From assembly GCF_003265705.1 (NCBI RefSeq), contig NW_020312827.1, positions 20,494,170-20,558,169 of the forward strand: DNA of 64,000 nt, read 5' to 3'. This stretch comes from Callorhinus ursinus. Lineage: Eukaryota > Chordata > Mammalia > Carnivora > Otariidae. Made by a program: the position numbers and the translations under genes. Shown here piece after piece: positions 35,861-48,060 of the stretch. The notes beneath the pieces are model-generated. The model saw only the letters and a list, made by a program, of their open reading frames with translations. It made no database searches and had not been told where the DNA came from. The stretch's first letter is position 1. Every line of letters begins with the position of its first letter.

Positions 35861-37765
35861 TGGGAGGACTTCCTGAAAGAAGGGCTGGGGTGTAGAGGAC
35901 AAGTTGGAGTCAGCCAAGAAAAGGGGAAGCAGGGGCTGGAGGTGGAAGAAACAGGCCCATCTGAAAACAGACACTTCCTCTGTGCTCTGATTCCCCACCT
36001 CTACCCTCTCACTCCTACTATTACCATGTTGGCTAAGATCTTCCAATCCTAATTTAGCATCTCCATGTCTTCTCTGTTCCCCTCCCCTTCAGTCTCCCCC
36101 TTATACCAGACTAATCTTCCTCAAACAATTTGCAAGAGACACGCATTTCCTCTGCTCAAGAACCCTCCATAGCTCACCATTACAGGCTAAAGCCCTCCCC
36201 AAGCCTGCTGCCAGAATCCCAACAACCTGGCCCTTCTTACTCTACCGGTCTCCTATCTAACCAATCCTGTGTTTTTACAGATACTGTCACCCCAGAGGTA
36301 AAAACATTATCACATTGACACTATTTCTTTGGCTCCAGCTCACCCTCTGTGAGAACCCTGGACCCATCTCAAATTCCTTCCACTTAGTTATTGAGAGTCT
36401 CCAAGCAGACTCAGACATGGTCTTGGGATCTCCTGCTGACTCCAGTAATGTCTCTTGTCTTCTTTGGTGGGTGATATTTCTTTTGTATGGTGTGGGCCCC
36501 TGCCCCAAAGTGCACGGAGTTACTCCCCATGGAGAATGTGTCCCTCAGCCCCATTCCATTCCTTGGCTCCAAAGAAGCATCACCATGTGCTCTGCCCTGA
36601 AGAGAGACATTCATGAAGCAGCACCTCCGGATTTATAGCTGCCCCTCAGACTCTCTCAGGAAGCTGGCACACAGGGACAGACTAAGGTCCAGACCCCAGG
36701 CTGTACCCCAGGCTGTACTCATCCATCTCTAGTCCACTGTCCCTGGGACATATCTTTATGCTTTGACCGCTCTCAGTGAGTTCTTTCCCGTGAAGATCCT
36801 GAGACAAAGCTGGATCCTCAGCAAATACAGCTTGGATTCTCAAGCGGAGCGCTGAGTGTGCTCCTTCACCCCCACACAGTCATCTTTCCACCCTCCAGAT
36901 TCACTGTGTTTATCATCTGGGCCTCTATTTGGCATCATCAATGCAGTCTCCTTGCCCCCCTTGTGCTGTTTTGTTTTTTAAAACACTGAGGCAACAGAAG
37001 ACAGAGGCTGTCTGACAGCAACCCCACGCATCGTCCTGTCTACCCTGCTGTTGGATACAAGGACGTGGGAAGCAAAGACCTGCTCCCAGAGGTCCATCTG
37101 TATGCTGCCCCCCGAAGCCTCCTTGTCCTCCGTCTTCCAGTCTTATTCCTTCCACACCCACGAGAAGCTGAGACCGAAGCAGGCACTTGTTGTGGGTGTG
37201 AAACAATCTCAATCTAAAATAGAACGGGAAGAAACAAAATGGAAAATCTCATTCATGTGCCCTCAGGAAGACCAAACTTAAGAACTAAGAGACAGATTTC
37301 CCAGAAGGGCCTGATTCACAGAAAAGTGATAATGTTGGAATTTTCTTGGATGAAAAGTTGATCAGAGATTGTCTCATATCAACGCGGGGAAGCTTTACCA
37401 GAGGCATGAGCGGGAGATGACTAGGTTGGGTTGGTCCCACAAAGGGGGCTGACTTGAGCTTTGTTTGTGCCACTGGACTAGTTTTGTCTGCTCGGGAAGC
37501 TTTCAAAGCTGGTCTCCATTTTTTTTTTAAATTTTAACGGACTTTAACTGATGTCTCCCCTCTTTCCATTCCCTGCCCACACACACAGCTGCCTGCAGCT
37601 TGCTACAGTTCGTTTGTTCCGAATTGCAGTTCCTCCGCTATCCTCAAATAAACTCATATTTTTAAGCTTACCTCAGTTTACCTCTTTGTGCTCAGGAAGT
37701 GTCTCTCAGGACAGTTAACTCAGAATGGGCAGGGAGAATGTTGACCACATAAGATGATCTCATTT
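35861..37765. other. Intergenic, no gene recognised
   Basis: Moderately GC-rich sequence with several open frames under 160 codons on both strands. None has a domain, conserved start context or splice pattern that I can support. Some CT-rich text (36,060-36,250) looks like an old repeat. Confidence 0.5.
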
Positions 37766-37769
37766 TCCC

Positions 37770-38110
37770 AATAAGAATCTCCAGAGCCTCTCACTGTTAG
37801 CTTGCATTTCTTTTGCGTGCAGATGACCATCTCCGAGTACCGGGAGTCATGTAATTCTTTCTCTGTGGACCATTCATCATGTCGTTTGCTCGCTTTTCCA
37901 ACTGGGATTATGGATCCTTATTGATTTTTTATGAGTTTTCTATATATTAAGGAAATTAATCTCTTGCCGTAAAATGAATCACAGTCTTTCCCCCACTTTG
38001 ATATTTGTTGACTGTGGCCGTGGTGGTTTTGGTCATCACGCTTTTGGTTGTGGTGTCAAATGTATCAATTGTTTCCTTTATGGCTTCGGGGACTTGAGTG
38101 ATTATTAGAA
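37770..38110 (-). repeat. Ancient L1 fragment, antisense
   Basis: ATTAAGGAAATTAATCTCTT and TGTATCAATTGTTTCCTTTA resemble antisense old L1 text. Diverged. Confidence 0.45.
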
Positions 38111-38120
38111 AACTTTTTCT

Positions 38121-38321
38121 TTTTTTTTTTTAAGATTGTATTTATTTATTTGACAGAGAGAGAGAGCGCGAGAGAGCACAAGCTGGGGAGGGGTAGAGGG
38201 AGAGGGAGAAGCAGGCTCCCCACTGAGCAGGGAGCCCGATGAGGGGCTCGATCCCAGGATCCCCAGATCATGACCTGAGCCAAAGGCAGATATTTAACTG
38301 CTTGAGCCACTCAGGGGCCCC
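38121..38321 (-). repeat. CAN-SINE
   Basis: T-tail, (GA)n-rich middle, and an inverted head ending GCCACTCAGGGGCCCC. Confidence 0.92.
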
Positions 38322-38476
38322 ACGTTTTTTTCTTTTTAAATGTGTGTTTCCAACAACAAAGAAAGGATGTCTCAGAAAATATGAACACTGATTACAACTA
38401 GATCGAGACCCCTAGGCTCCCCGGGTAGGCTAATCATGGACACGGATCAAACTAATATTCTTTAAATGTTTGCTCA

Positions 38477-38680
38477 GGGGGTGGCTCAGATGGTTAAATG
38501 TCTGCCTTCGGCTCAGGTCATGATCTCCAGGTCCCGGGATGGGGCCCCATGTTGGGCTCCCTGCTCAGCAGGGAACCTGCTTCTCCCTCTCCTTCTGCCT
38601 TTCCCCCTGCTTGGGCTCTCTCACGCTGTCTCTCTCAAATGAATAAATAAAATCTTTAAAATAAATAAATAAATAAATAT
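38477..38680 (+). repeat. CAN-SINE
   Basis: GGTGGCTCAGATGGTTAAAT head, slightly deleted at the 5' end, and a long AAATAAAT tail. Confidence 0.92.
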
Positions 38681-39379
38681 TTGTTCAAAATCATTTAGAG
38701 AACAGGGTGGAAGGTGGAGAAGACAGAGGTGGGAGGCAGCTCCGCCTCCCCCCACCGTCCTGAGCTGTCCAGCTCACCCTGAATGTGCATAATTCATGCA
38801 GGAAACATGCTCTACGTCAAAGGGACCCTCTTCCCTGGAAGGCAGCTGGTGGCCACCAGGACTCCCAGAGCAGGTGCCCTGGGTGGGTGAGGGGTCCTGC
38901 CCCTCCCTCCAGACGCTCCCTGAGGCAGCCCTTCCAGCCCCTGGGAGGAATTCTTGGAAACACAGCATTTGTCTGGTTGGTCGCATTTTATGGGTGGGTT
39001 TTAGCATCTAGGTGACATTTTCTTTCCTCTTGTGACTTGAGGGATCCGCCCCACTGGCCAGCCCTCCAACCTGGCTCTGCTCCTGATGAACGAAAATAGA
39101 CGCAGGTCAGAAGCAGGAAGCCGATTCAGCCCCAGGAAGGCTGGGCAAGGGGTGGCAATCGTTTATGAGGAGGAAAACAAGTCTGACAGACTGAGAAAGG
39201 AAACAGCTGGGTGTGGTGAGGGAAATGGCTCCCTCATCTCTGTGTGTGCCCCAGAAAGGGGATCCAAGGGAACAAGGAGGCTCACCTATGTGTGAGCCCC
39301 ATATGTCTTCAGGGGAGAAATGCTCTCCTGTGTTAACCAGATCTGAACTGGAGAAGGACCCACAATAGTTTTTTTTTAG

Positions 39380-39600
39380 TTGTGATTTTTTTTTTTCCAA
39401 TTTCAGCTTTGTTGACGTATAATTGCCATATACAATTCTAAGATATTTAAAGCGTACATGGTGGTGGTTTGATATTCATATTCGTTGGGAATAGATTCCC
39501 CACCTAGTTAATTAATACATCCATCACCTCACAAATGGATCTCTCTCTCTTTTTGTGCACGAGAACATTTAAGTTCTACTCTCTTAGCAAATTCATTCCC
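39380..39600. repeat. Ancient L1-type fragment
   Basis: TTGTTGACGTATAATTGCCA and AATTAATACATCCATCACCT then TTAAGTTCTACTCTCTTAGC match the old L1 3' text also seen near 29,205. Confidence 0.5.
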
Positions 39601-40330
39601 CCTTCATGCCTCTTTTCCTCAAAGAATGTCAAAGGGAGGTTAAGGGTTATCCTAAACTGTTATTGGTGCCAAATGAGTAAATCAGCAGTGAGGAATAAAT
39701 AGACTTTGACTGAGTGACAACATTTGTGAGGACTTCTTAAAATCTAGATAATCTAAAATCAAGAGAAAACTATGTTAACATTTCAAATGTTTGAATAAGT
39801 CAAGAAAGAGGCAAGGTTGTCACTGGAAAGCTGTGTTCATTCATCCATCCCATGTCCTGGGCCACATACTGAGGGCAGAGTCGAAGGGAGGCTCCCAGGG
39901 TCCTTGTGCTCAGAGGAGGATGCGCCTGGTCCAGATGCCAGCAGCCTGGGGACTAAAATCAGACAGTCACCCTCATCCTCCTGCCACTGGCATCCCATCT
40001 TTGCTCCAACATCAACGTGCTCAGTTCCAGAAGATGTGCCATGCCAGGTGTAAGCCAGTCGTGGCAATGCCATGTCCTGTTGACAGCAGGGACTGAGACA
40101 GTGTTAGTGTTTCTCCACTTTGTTTCATGGCCAGTATCCTAAGGAACCATTGTAGATTTGTTCTTCCCCTAATCACCTGCCTCCACCCTCATAAAATTTT
40201 AATACCACACATATACTGAATATGTGTTTGTGTACACTATGCATATCTGTGCTTTATAAATAGAGGAAGATTTCTTTGCTCCTGCCAAGAACACACTAAC
40301 ACCCCTTTAGGGGTGATATGGTCCCTCTTG
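39601..40330. other. Intergenic, nothing recognised
   Basis: No gene or clear repeat. Overlapping short open frames on both strands at 39,790-40,096 have no recognisable domain. Confidence 0.5.
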
Positions 40331-40379
40331 AGAATGTATGGTGTAATGGGATTGCAGCACTACTGCTAACAGCAGATGA

Positions 40380-40620
40380 GAAATCATGTGAATGTCCATC
40401 AGTAAGAACTGGTTGGTCAAATTATGCCACACCCAAGGAATATGATACTATGTAACCACAAAAAAATTAGGAGCCCTTCTGCATATTAATATGTCAAGAT
40501 CTCCAAAATATATTAAGTGAAAAATGCAAGGAGCAGAATGTTTACAAAATGGTGCTATTCTCATAAAAATGGAGAGGAAGAATGCATATGCGTGTGTGTG
40601 TACCTCAGTTACCACAAGAG
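40380..40620 (+). repeat. Ancient L1 3' fragment
   Basis: GTGAATGTCCATCAGTAAGA, GGAATATGATACTATGTAAC and AAATGGTGCTATTCTCAT follow the end of old L1 ORF2 in sense orientation. Confidence 0.55.
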
Positions 40621-40762
40621 AAAGATATATGTGCTCCTAGTGACATTGGTGAGCTTAGAGGAAAAAAACTGAGTGATGACAGGACAGAGGTGGGAGATAA
40701 ATTTTGGACTGTATACCCCGAACCATGTGATTATGTTGCCTATACAAACATTCCATTGAAAG

Positions 40763-40797
40763 CAAAAACAAACAAACAAACAAACAAACAAACAAAC
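40763..40797 (+). repeat. (CAAA)n microsatellite
   Basis: Eight tandem CAAA units directly before the head of a CAN-SINE. Confidence 0.9.
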
Positions 40798-40798
40798 C

Positions 40799-41020
40799 GG
40801 GGGCGCCTAGGTGGTGCCATTGGTTAAGCATCAGACCCTTGGTTTCCACTCAGGTCAGGATCTCATGGGTCCTGGGATGGAGCCCCGTGTCAACTGGCAC
40901 TGGGCAGGGAGTCAGCCTGAGATTTCTCTCCTTCTGCCCCTCCTCCAACTCGCGCTCCCATGCACATGCGCACACTCCCTCCCTCTCAAATAAATAAATC
41001 TTTTTTAAAAAAGCAAAAAA
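40799..41020 (+). repeat. CAN-SINE, older subfamily
   Basis: Head GGGGCGCCTAGGTGGTGCCA and tail CTCTCAAATAAATAAATC, with many changes from the young copies. Confidence 0.85.
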
Positions 41021-41900
41021 TCTGAATGTAACAGCATTTACACTTTTTCATACATCTTCTTTAAAAAGTGCTAGCAAAACTAGTAGTGTCCCCCTTTTAC
41101 ATCACCAATGGAAGGATCATTGTCGTAGTAGTTGGATTTAAGGACCTGCTAGAACCGCAGGTGGCTTTTGTCCCCATTTTCTGTGTCGACAACACAGGAG
41201 TTGGATGTTATCACCAGGGGTTTTCCATAACACCTCCCCAACTGGAAGAAAACTCTGTGACGAGCTCGAAAATGGAGCTTCCTGGACTTCCCATTTTCAT
41301 CTCTCTGCTCAAGCACGCAGGTAACTCCCACATGGCCAGATGTGAATCCCCACTGTGGTTTTATACAGTGACTTCACACTTGCCACAGTAACTTCTGTTC
41401 TTGAGCAAAGAGTCCCTGCCTGGTTTGGTAAATATCCTGCAGCCAAAACTTCCACCAACATTCTTGCCTTCAATGATTTATTTCCTAGGCATGGCATATC
41501 ATAAGCCAGTGAGGAGCTCTTTACATGTGCAGTGTGCTGGATCCTTCCTCCTTCTGCCATTAAGGTTGCCACCCAGTTGGATGAAGGCTCATTAAGCTCT
41601 TTTCTAAATTTACTCATCAGGTTGCCATCAATAGGTATTGAGTGAGTGTTAAGTATGGATTCATGCATTCAGTGCTGATTCCACTCTTGATAAAACCCAT
41701 GGCTTAGTCCAAAAGTCACTACTAGGGCATTTTGTTGATGATTAACTTGTATTAAATCATGAGCAAAACTCAAAAAACCATGGAGGTCACTGACATTCTT
41801 TTCATAGGTTGTGGAATCACTATGAATATGGTAGCTTGTCCACAGTCAAAAGCGGTGACATAATTGTGTTGGTATTGTTGTCATATCACCTTGAATTTGT
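41021..41900. other. Intergenic, no gene recognised
   Basis: Open frames on both strands (41068-41391 plus, 41309-41668 minus) overlap each other and have no recognisable domain. Confidence 0.45.
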
Positions 41901-41924
41901 CAATACTAGATTTTTTTAAAGATT

Positions 41925-42120
41925 TTTTTTTAAAGATTTTATTTATTTATTTGAGAGAGAGAGAGAACGAGAGATAGAAAGCACGAGAGGGAAGAGGGTC
42001 AGAGGGAGAAGCAGACTCCCTGCTGAGCAGGAAGCCCGATGTGGGACTCGATCCCGGGACTCCAGGATCATGACCTGAGCCGAAGGCAGTCGCTTAACCA
42101 ACTGAGCCACTCAGGCGCCC
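41925..42120 (-). repeat. CAN-SINE, young, nested in an older one
   Basis: GATTTTTTTAAAGATT is repeated exactly at 41909-41924 and 42121-42136. That sequence is itself the T-tail of the older minus-strand SINE at 42121-42322, so the young copy landed in the tail of the older. Confidence 0.93.
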
Positions 42121-42322
42121 GATTTTTTTAAAGATTTAAAAAGATTTTTTTAGAGAGAGCACAGGGTAGAGGTTGGAGGCAGAGGTAGAGGGAGAGAATC
42201 TCCAGCAGACTCCCTGCTGAGCGAGGAGCCCAATCTGAGGCTTGATCCCACGACCCTGAGATCATGACCTGAGTTGGAATTAAGAGTCAGACGCTTAACC
42301 GACTGAGCTACCCAGGCGCCCC
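42121..42322 (-). repeat. CAN-SINE, older
   Basis: Ends in the inverted head GAGCTACCCAGGCGCCCC. The middle is diverged. Its 3' tail is split by the young SINE to the left. Confidence 0.9.
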
Positions 42323-44290
42323 AGTATTTGATTTTTTAGTGCTTGCAAATATGGTCTTCAAAAATAACTCAGTTCTGCTACCTTAGCTTTGGTGGAAGGA
42401 CCCAGATCTTTCTATAGTCAATGTATCCTTGCTAAGAGTGGGGACACAGTCTGAGGATCTGTGGGTGGAGGTCAGGATGTAGCCCCTCCTGTTGTGGTGT
42501 TGGGGTTAGTGAGGGGTTGTGATGGGTCAGGAGCATGGAGCTGGTAGGGAGGGAGAAGTCATAAGGGGTAGGACCCATAGGGTTAGTGGGGCAGCTGACC
42601 TCAGTAGGTCTCTCTTGGATGATGGAGGGCCTAATTCCCCATGTCAGCCTGCTGCAATGATAGTTAATAATTAAAGGGGGTACAATTGTGGCTCTAGCAC
42701 CAGAAGCCTGAACTTCTAGTCTTCCAGCTTCAATAGGCACCAGTCTGAAGCCAATCCACTTTCTTCACAAAGGGTTTCTCTTTGTCCTCACCTAACAGCT
42801 CTTGCTGGTGTCCAAAACCCTTGGGGGTTACCAAATTGTAGTATAACATTTTAAAAGACAATTCTTATCAATTTAGTTGTTAGTTGTCATTTTGATCTCT
42901 GGAGGAAAATAACTGGTTGTACATTTGACAACTAGAAGGCTCCCATTCCTTTGATCCTTATGAGAACTTGTTCAAATTTCCAAATGGAAGCAGAATTAAA
43001 TGGAAATGTAATACATTATATTTTAGATTTATTCTGGAAATAATGAAAAGGGAATTTTTCATTAGGCTGGGGGTGGGGGAGGAAGGTCTCAGAATCATAC
43101 TAGAAAAAGCTGAAACATTAGAGAGACTAAAGGTCTAGCTAATTGAAATTGTTAGCCCAGCTGTTGAAGATGAAGCATTAGCCCTGTCACTCTATAAAGA
43201 GCCAAATCTCTAGGCCCACCCCTCAGCCCGAAGCAGGGTACTGACTGACAGCCTCACTAGGGCTGTGTGGTTTGAGGGGGAAAGAAAAGGATTTAGGGCG
43301 GGCAGAATCAATAGATTCCATTACAAACGCCATATTTATTTTGTGCTCTTAACCCATTTTTTTCCCCAGGCAATCAATAAATAATATTCATTCAAGTGCC
43401 CAGAATGTCCAGAGCCTTAAATTAAGGGTTCCAAGTCTTTCTCCCTTGAGGAGTTGACACCCTAGCCAGAGAATAGACACACTAACACACCCACTAGTAA
43501 ACTTAGAAACTGAGATATGACCAAGTACATTCATATACACTTTAAAAATTTTTTAAAAAAGAAGATATCCAAAACAGAACCTGAAACTATTCAGTTTGTG
43601 ACCGTCCCTCTGACAGTCTGAGACAAAAAAAATCTACATCAATGATTCCCATCTTTTCCCAGTAGAAGGAATCCATTTTTTTATTCCAATAACCTTTAAG
43701 TAATAGTTGTCATATTTTTGTATATTCAGTTCGCGAACTAGGAAGGCCCACAGACGCCAATTTACCAGTGGCTTGCAGTAACTCTGACTTCCACCAGGAG
43801 GCGTCAGCACACGTTTTTAACCACGAGTCTACAGAACGGCACAGTATTTAGATTGATGAGGTGACTTCTCGTAATTCTCTTAATTTGTTGCTAGGTCTCT
43901 CTTCACCATTAATGTAAGAATGGATTTTGCACAACTGTCGTGGAGATATCTGTGGGATTAAAAAAAAAAGCATAGGCTCTGAAATCTAAAGACATGATTC
44001 TGGTTCCTCCTCTGTGTTTGTGGCTCTGTGATCTACACAAATTATCAACCTCGAGTTGAAACAATGGACATCCTAATAACCCATGCCCTGTCTTCTTCAT
44101 AGCGTTGTTTTGAAGAGACAACGTATTTAACCTGAACTGTTATTCAGCTTAATCCTCTGCAAAAATCTCACCCCTCAGTTAACAATAATGAATGTTAAGT
44201 GCCCCTTCAGGGACAAGTACATTGTAGATGCTACACAATTGTTCATTTCCTGCCCCCTTAATATTTCCCCAGTCAAATAAAAGATCTAGA
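42323..44290. other. Intergenic, nothing clearly recognised
   Basis: Mixed unique-looking sequence. No supported gene, CpG island or preserved repeat. Confidence 0.5.
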
Positions 44291-44291
44291 T

Positions 44292-44580
44292 CTGCACTGT
44301 CCAGTACAGTAGCCATTTGCCCCATGAGACTGCTGAACACTTGAAATGTGGCTAGTTTCAGGTGAGGTGTGCTGTCAAGGGTAAAACTCACACCAATTTT
44401 CAAAGATTTAGCATGAAAAATGTAAAATATTTTATTAATAATTCTCACTCGATTATATGTTGGGATAATACTTTTGATATATCAGATTAAATAAAATATA
44501 TTACTAAAATGAATGTGGTTACTGAAAATCTTAAATGATGTCTGTGACTCACATTATATTTTCTGTGGTCTTGACCATGC
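44292..44580. repeat. hAT-type DNA transposon remnant (MER58-like)
   Basis: CACTGTCCAGTACAGTAGCC at the left, ACTTGAAATGTGGCTAG within, and AATAAAATATATTACTAAAA further on follow a MER58-type element recalled from consensus. A related element is at 54,205. Confidence 0.5.
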
Positions 44581-44966
44581 AGGTTTTCAACTTCTGTCCT
44601 GCTATGAGGTTCCATGTTTCAAACATAAACACTCTGAGATGGGAAAAGAAGTTTCAGGGGAAGCTTGAGATTTAGCTATTCTGCTCCTTGGAAACTATCC
44701 TTCAGAAACACACTCATGAGTACCTGTACAGTGCAGTACTATAGTACAGTTTATAGTATTGTGTATAGTTTGAAGAAAATACTGGAAACAGCTTGAATGT
44801 TCAACAATTGGGGACTGATAACTAAACAATGGTAGATTCTTATATTGGACATGTACAACTATTAAAAAGGCAAGACATTTTCCATAAGAACCACCTGAAA
44901 TGTACCTAAAATTAATACAATGTTATATGTCAATTACATCTCAATTTCTAAAAATTAAAAAAAAAA

Positions 44967-45056
44967 TAAGTAATCTTTATACCCGACATGGGGCTCAAAC
45001 TCATAACCCTGAGATCAAGAGTTCTATGCGCTTCCAACTGAGCCCGCCAGGTGCCC
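44967..45056 (-). repeat. Truncated CAN-SINE
   Basis: Inverted SINE core (ACATGGGGCTCAAACTCATA ... GCCAGGTGCCCC). CTAAAAATTAAAAAAAAAA at 44948-44966 and 45057-45075 is a 19-bp target duplication. Confidence 0.85.
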
Positions 45057-45057
45057 C

Positions 45058-45215
45058 TAAAAATTAAAAAAAAAAAAAGAACTACCTAAGACACTTATTA
45101 AAAATACAAATCCCTAAAAACTTCTCAGGCCTCCCTCTGAGAAATTCTGACTCAGCGGGTCTGGGGTGAGACTGTATGTTTAAAAAGTGCCCCCAGGAGA
45201 TTCTGATTCCCAGAC
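45058..45215. repeat. MER5-like remnant; also source of a local copy
   Basis: AATACAAATCCCTAAAAACT and GAGAAATTCTGACTCAGC fit the MER5 family. The part 45058-45179 recurs at 52001-52118 with about four differences. Confidence 0.6.
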
Positions 45216-45237
45216 AAGTTTGAGACACACTAAAATA

Positions 45238-45239
<2 letters not shown>

Positions 45240-45278
<39 letters not shown>
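45240..45278 (+). repeat. (TG)n microsatellite
   Basis: Nineteen uninterrupted TG units. Confidence 0.95.
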
Positions 45279-45280
<2 letters not shown>

Positions 45281-45544
45281 GAAAAGATATCAAAGATAGT
45301 GTTTGGGAAAATGTTACATGGTGACTTTTGTTTATAACACAGTAATTACGTGTCTGTGTACATATACATATTTATGCATAGCAAAAGGTTTGGATGGCTA
45401 TGAGCCCCACCGAAACTTGTGGTTGCCTCTGGGAAGCGTGAGGGGAAGAGGAGACATCCTTTCCGTTTTCTCTTGGGTACTCCAACGTTTGTTTGTTTAT
45501 ACGTCATTGAAAGGGAGGAGAAGGTGTGATTTCATCAGTTCCCC

Positions 45545-45720
45545 AGTGCTGGGGAGGGAGGCGCGGGCGAGGCTGCCCCGCCGCGCTCACAGTCTGGCCA
45601 CCTTGGGTCCCCTGGTGCGGGTGCGGCCAGGTCCTCCGCCGAAGCTCCAGCCTCGCCAGGGGCTCTTCTCCCTCCCCTGCCCGGCCGCGCGGGGGAGCCC
45701 GAAGCCGCCCTGAATTCAGG
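45545..45720. promoter_or_regulatory. Short CpG-rich patch
   Basis: About 17 CpG dinucleotides in roughly 160 bp, in an otherwise CpG-poor intergenic region. The patch is too short to call a full CpG island. No CCAAT box or TATA box was noticed. The open frame across it (45303-45713) is explained by GC content and has no known domain. Confidence 0.4.
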
Positions 45721-46059
45721 ACTGGGGAAGAGGGCTTTCGGGATCGCAGCTTGGCCAGAGGCAGAGCCAGGGCGGTGAGGTCACCAGCACAGCTGCGAAC
45801 TATTTCAAGGAAACAGGTGGCCGTTCTGGCCTCGTCCTAGGCTGGGAGTTTGCTGAGACAGGCCATTGCAAGGGCGACCTCAGAGCCCAGCCTTAGAGCC
45901 TCCGTGTCTGGGAAAGGGGAGCGCAGGGTGATCCCGGAGCCTCAGGAGCCTGCAGAAAGTACTCCCCGCCCCTCAGCGAAGGGCGGTCTGGTGGGCCCCG
46001 GAGGCCACCAGCCGTTGAGCAGTCACCGGGGAGTTTCGGCAGTCCTGCGCAGAGCTGTA

Positions 46060-46300
46060 CCCTATCATACTGGAATGTCTAGGATGGGGCCTAGACATCA
46101 GCATTTTGAAAGCTCCCAGGTGATCCCAATGTGCGGCCAAGGTGGGAGACCACTGGGGTAAGACCAGTGGGTACTTCAGTCAAAGCCCCTGGATCTGTAG
46201 CATCCCCTGGAAGCCTGTTAGAGATGCAGAGTCTCATGCCCTATCCTGGACCTAGTAATTCAGAACTTGCATTTCCACCGGCCCCCAGGTCCCAGGAGAT
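46060..46300. repeat. Two adjacent MER5-like fragments
   Basis: ACATCAGCATTTTGAAAGCT then GGTGGGAGACCACTGG, followed by TTAGAGATGCAGAGTCTCAT and TAGTAATTCAGAACTTGCAT, fit diverged copies of a MER5-type hAT element. Confidence 0.45.
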
Positions 46301-46384
46301 CCTGGGCTCTTTAGGATTTGGTGGGGCCAGGAGATAACACACAGGCTCTGGGGGCTTGTAAAATGTGTGGAATTCTAGCAAAGC

Positions 46385-46548
46385 TTTTGACTCCTGTGTG
46401 CTCCTCAGGGGTTCCTCTCAGAGCCTCATTCTCCTCGCTGATAGAATGAAGATAATGAACACTCCTTTCAGAGTGTTGTGATGATTAAATTTGACAACAC
46501 CTGTAAAGTGCCTGGTCCTCCGCACTCAGGAAATATGAGCTCCTCTTT
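46385..46548 (-). repeat. MIR remnant
   Basis: AGAGCCTCATTCTCCTCGCT and TGATGATTAAATTTGACAAC then AAGTGCCTGGTCCTC follow the MIR reverse complement. Confidence 0.6.
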
Positions 46549-46562
46549 AGAATTGTTTTTGA

Positions 46563-46748
46563 GGGGCGCCTGGGTGGCTCAGTCGTTAAGCGTCTGCCTT
46601 CGGCTCAGGTCATGATCCTCCTGGGATCGAGTCCCACATCGGGCTCCCCGCTCTGCGGGGAGCCTGCTTCTCCCTCTCCCACTCCCCCTGCTTGTGTTCC
46701 CTCTCTCACTCTGTCAAATAAACAAATAAAATCTTAAAAAAAAAAAAA
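46563..46748 (+). repeat. CAN-SINE
   Basis: AGAATTGTTTTTGA (46549-46562) and AGAATTGCTTTTGA (46749-46762) flank a full copy with A-tail. Confidence 0.94.
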
Positions 46749-47254
46749 AGAATTGCTTTTGATCCTGAGACAGAACCCGTTCAGTTGGCCAGTCTGGTAT
46801 GAGCATGTGCCGGCCAGGCTTGTCGTCCAGCCGTCCCCCATCCCACACCAGCCTTGGGAATGTCTTTTCTCTCCAGGGACTGAGACCAGAAAGTCTGTGG
46901 CTCAATCCAAACAGTCGGAGTCCAGAGTTGTTTTTCCTGTTGAAATCATGTGATTGCTCCATCATTGGGAAAAGAAAAACAATAAAAGGGAGTAGGTTCT
47001 TGTCATTGCCATGGAAGCTTTTCTGAGCCAGCTGGAGAGGAGAAGGGCTTGGGGAAGGGGTTTGCCAAATCTCCGCCTGCCTGGGCTTCTTGATTGCAGA
47101 TTAGCCCCAGATTGAGTGTCTGAGAAGCCGCCCCGCCCCGGACGATGTGCGGAACGATATGCTGAGAAGGACAAGTTGTGTACAAGATTAAGCAACGCTG
47201 TGCTTTTAAGGGTCATGTAGCTTCAGCCAATAACGGTGCTCTTTTGTTTTGTTT

Positions 47255-47450
47255 TAAAGCACCATTCATTCACTTAACAGTTCATTAAGCATTTTCTATG
47301 TGCCAGGCACTGCACTAACTCATTTCATCATTGAAGTTCCCCCTTGAGGCTGGTATTGCCCTTATTCCATTGGTAAGAAAATAGGCTCAGACGTTTGGTT
47401 CGAAGGCCCACCAGCCACTGAATGACAGAATTGGGATTCAGATGAAAACT
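47255..47450 (+). repeat. MIR remnant
   Basis: TTCTATGTGCCAGGCACTGC, a GGTAAGAAAATAGGCTCAGA middle and AATTGGGATTCAGATGAAA end follow MIR. Confidence 0.7.
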
Positions 47451-48060
47451 CTCCTGGACCTACCGCCCACTCTGGTTCACATTACCTGACTGTTGCAGCC
47501 ATGCAAGCTGGAGCTCTTTCTCGTTAAAGATGGGATGGTTTGTTATTCTTCGCGTGTTTTCCCCCTGGGGTTTAGAGGCACCATCTCCTGAAGGCCTCCG
47601 CCAGTCCCTTCATCCTCTGACAGGAAGCGTGTCAGTTCCACGATGAATCACAATTCTGCATTCGCCTGCAAAATACAAGAGTTTAAAATGATGCACCTTA
47701 CTCTCTTTCAGCTTTCCATTTAAGAAATATTTATCAGGAATGTCAGGAAATACATAGATGACTAAAAAGGAGACATCAGTCCCGTTTGAGAGATGGGAGC
47801 AGGAGAGAATGAGCTCTGGCCCCGGGGGGAGTGGAGACTATGTAGTGGTTTTATGGGTCAAAAGGAGGGATTTCAGGCAAAGGGGACAGCATAGGCAATG
47901 GCACGTAGACATGGGATGTATCTCTGTGCTATTCTTTTTTTCCGGTTGCTAAAATCCAGGCCCCTTGAAATAAAAGCCAATTGGGATTTTTAAGAACAAA
48001 CTTTATTTTGAATTTTAAATGAATTCAAAATTATAATATTAATAGTACTGAATAATTTCT

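Noticed and set aside
35576..36046. 156-codon minus-strand frame with His/Pro repeats
   Set aside because: It is the shadow of the 41-bp minisatellite. It has no promoter, splice or domain evidence.
45303..45713. 136-codon frame
   Set aside because: The first half reads an old repeat, and the second half reads the CpG patch in a low-complexity frame.
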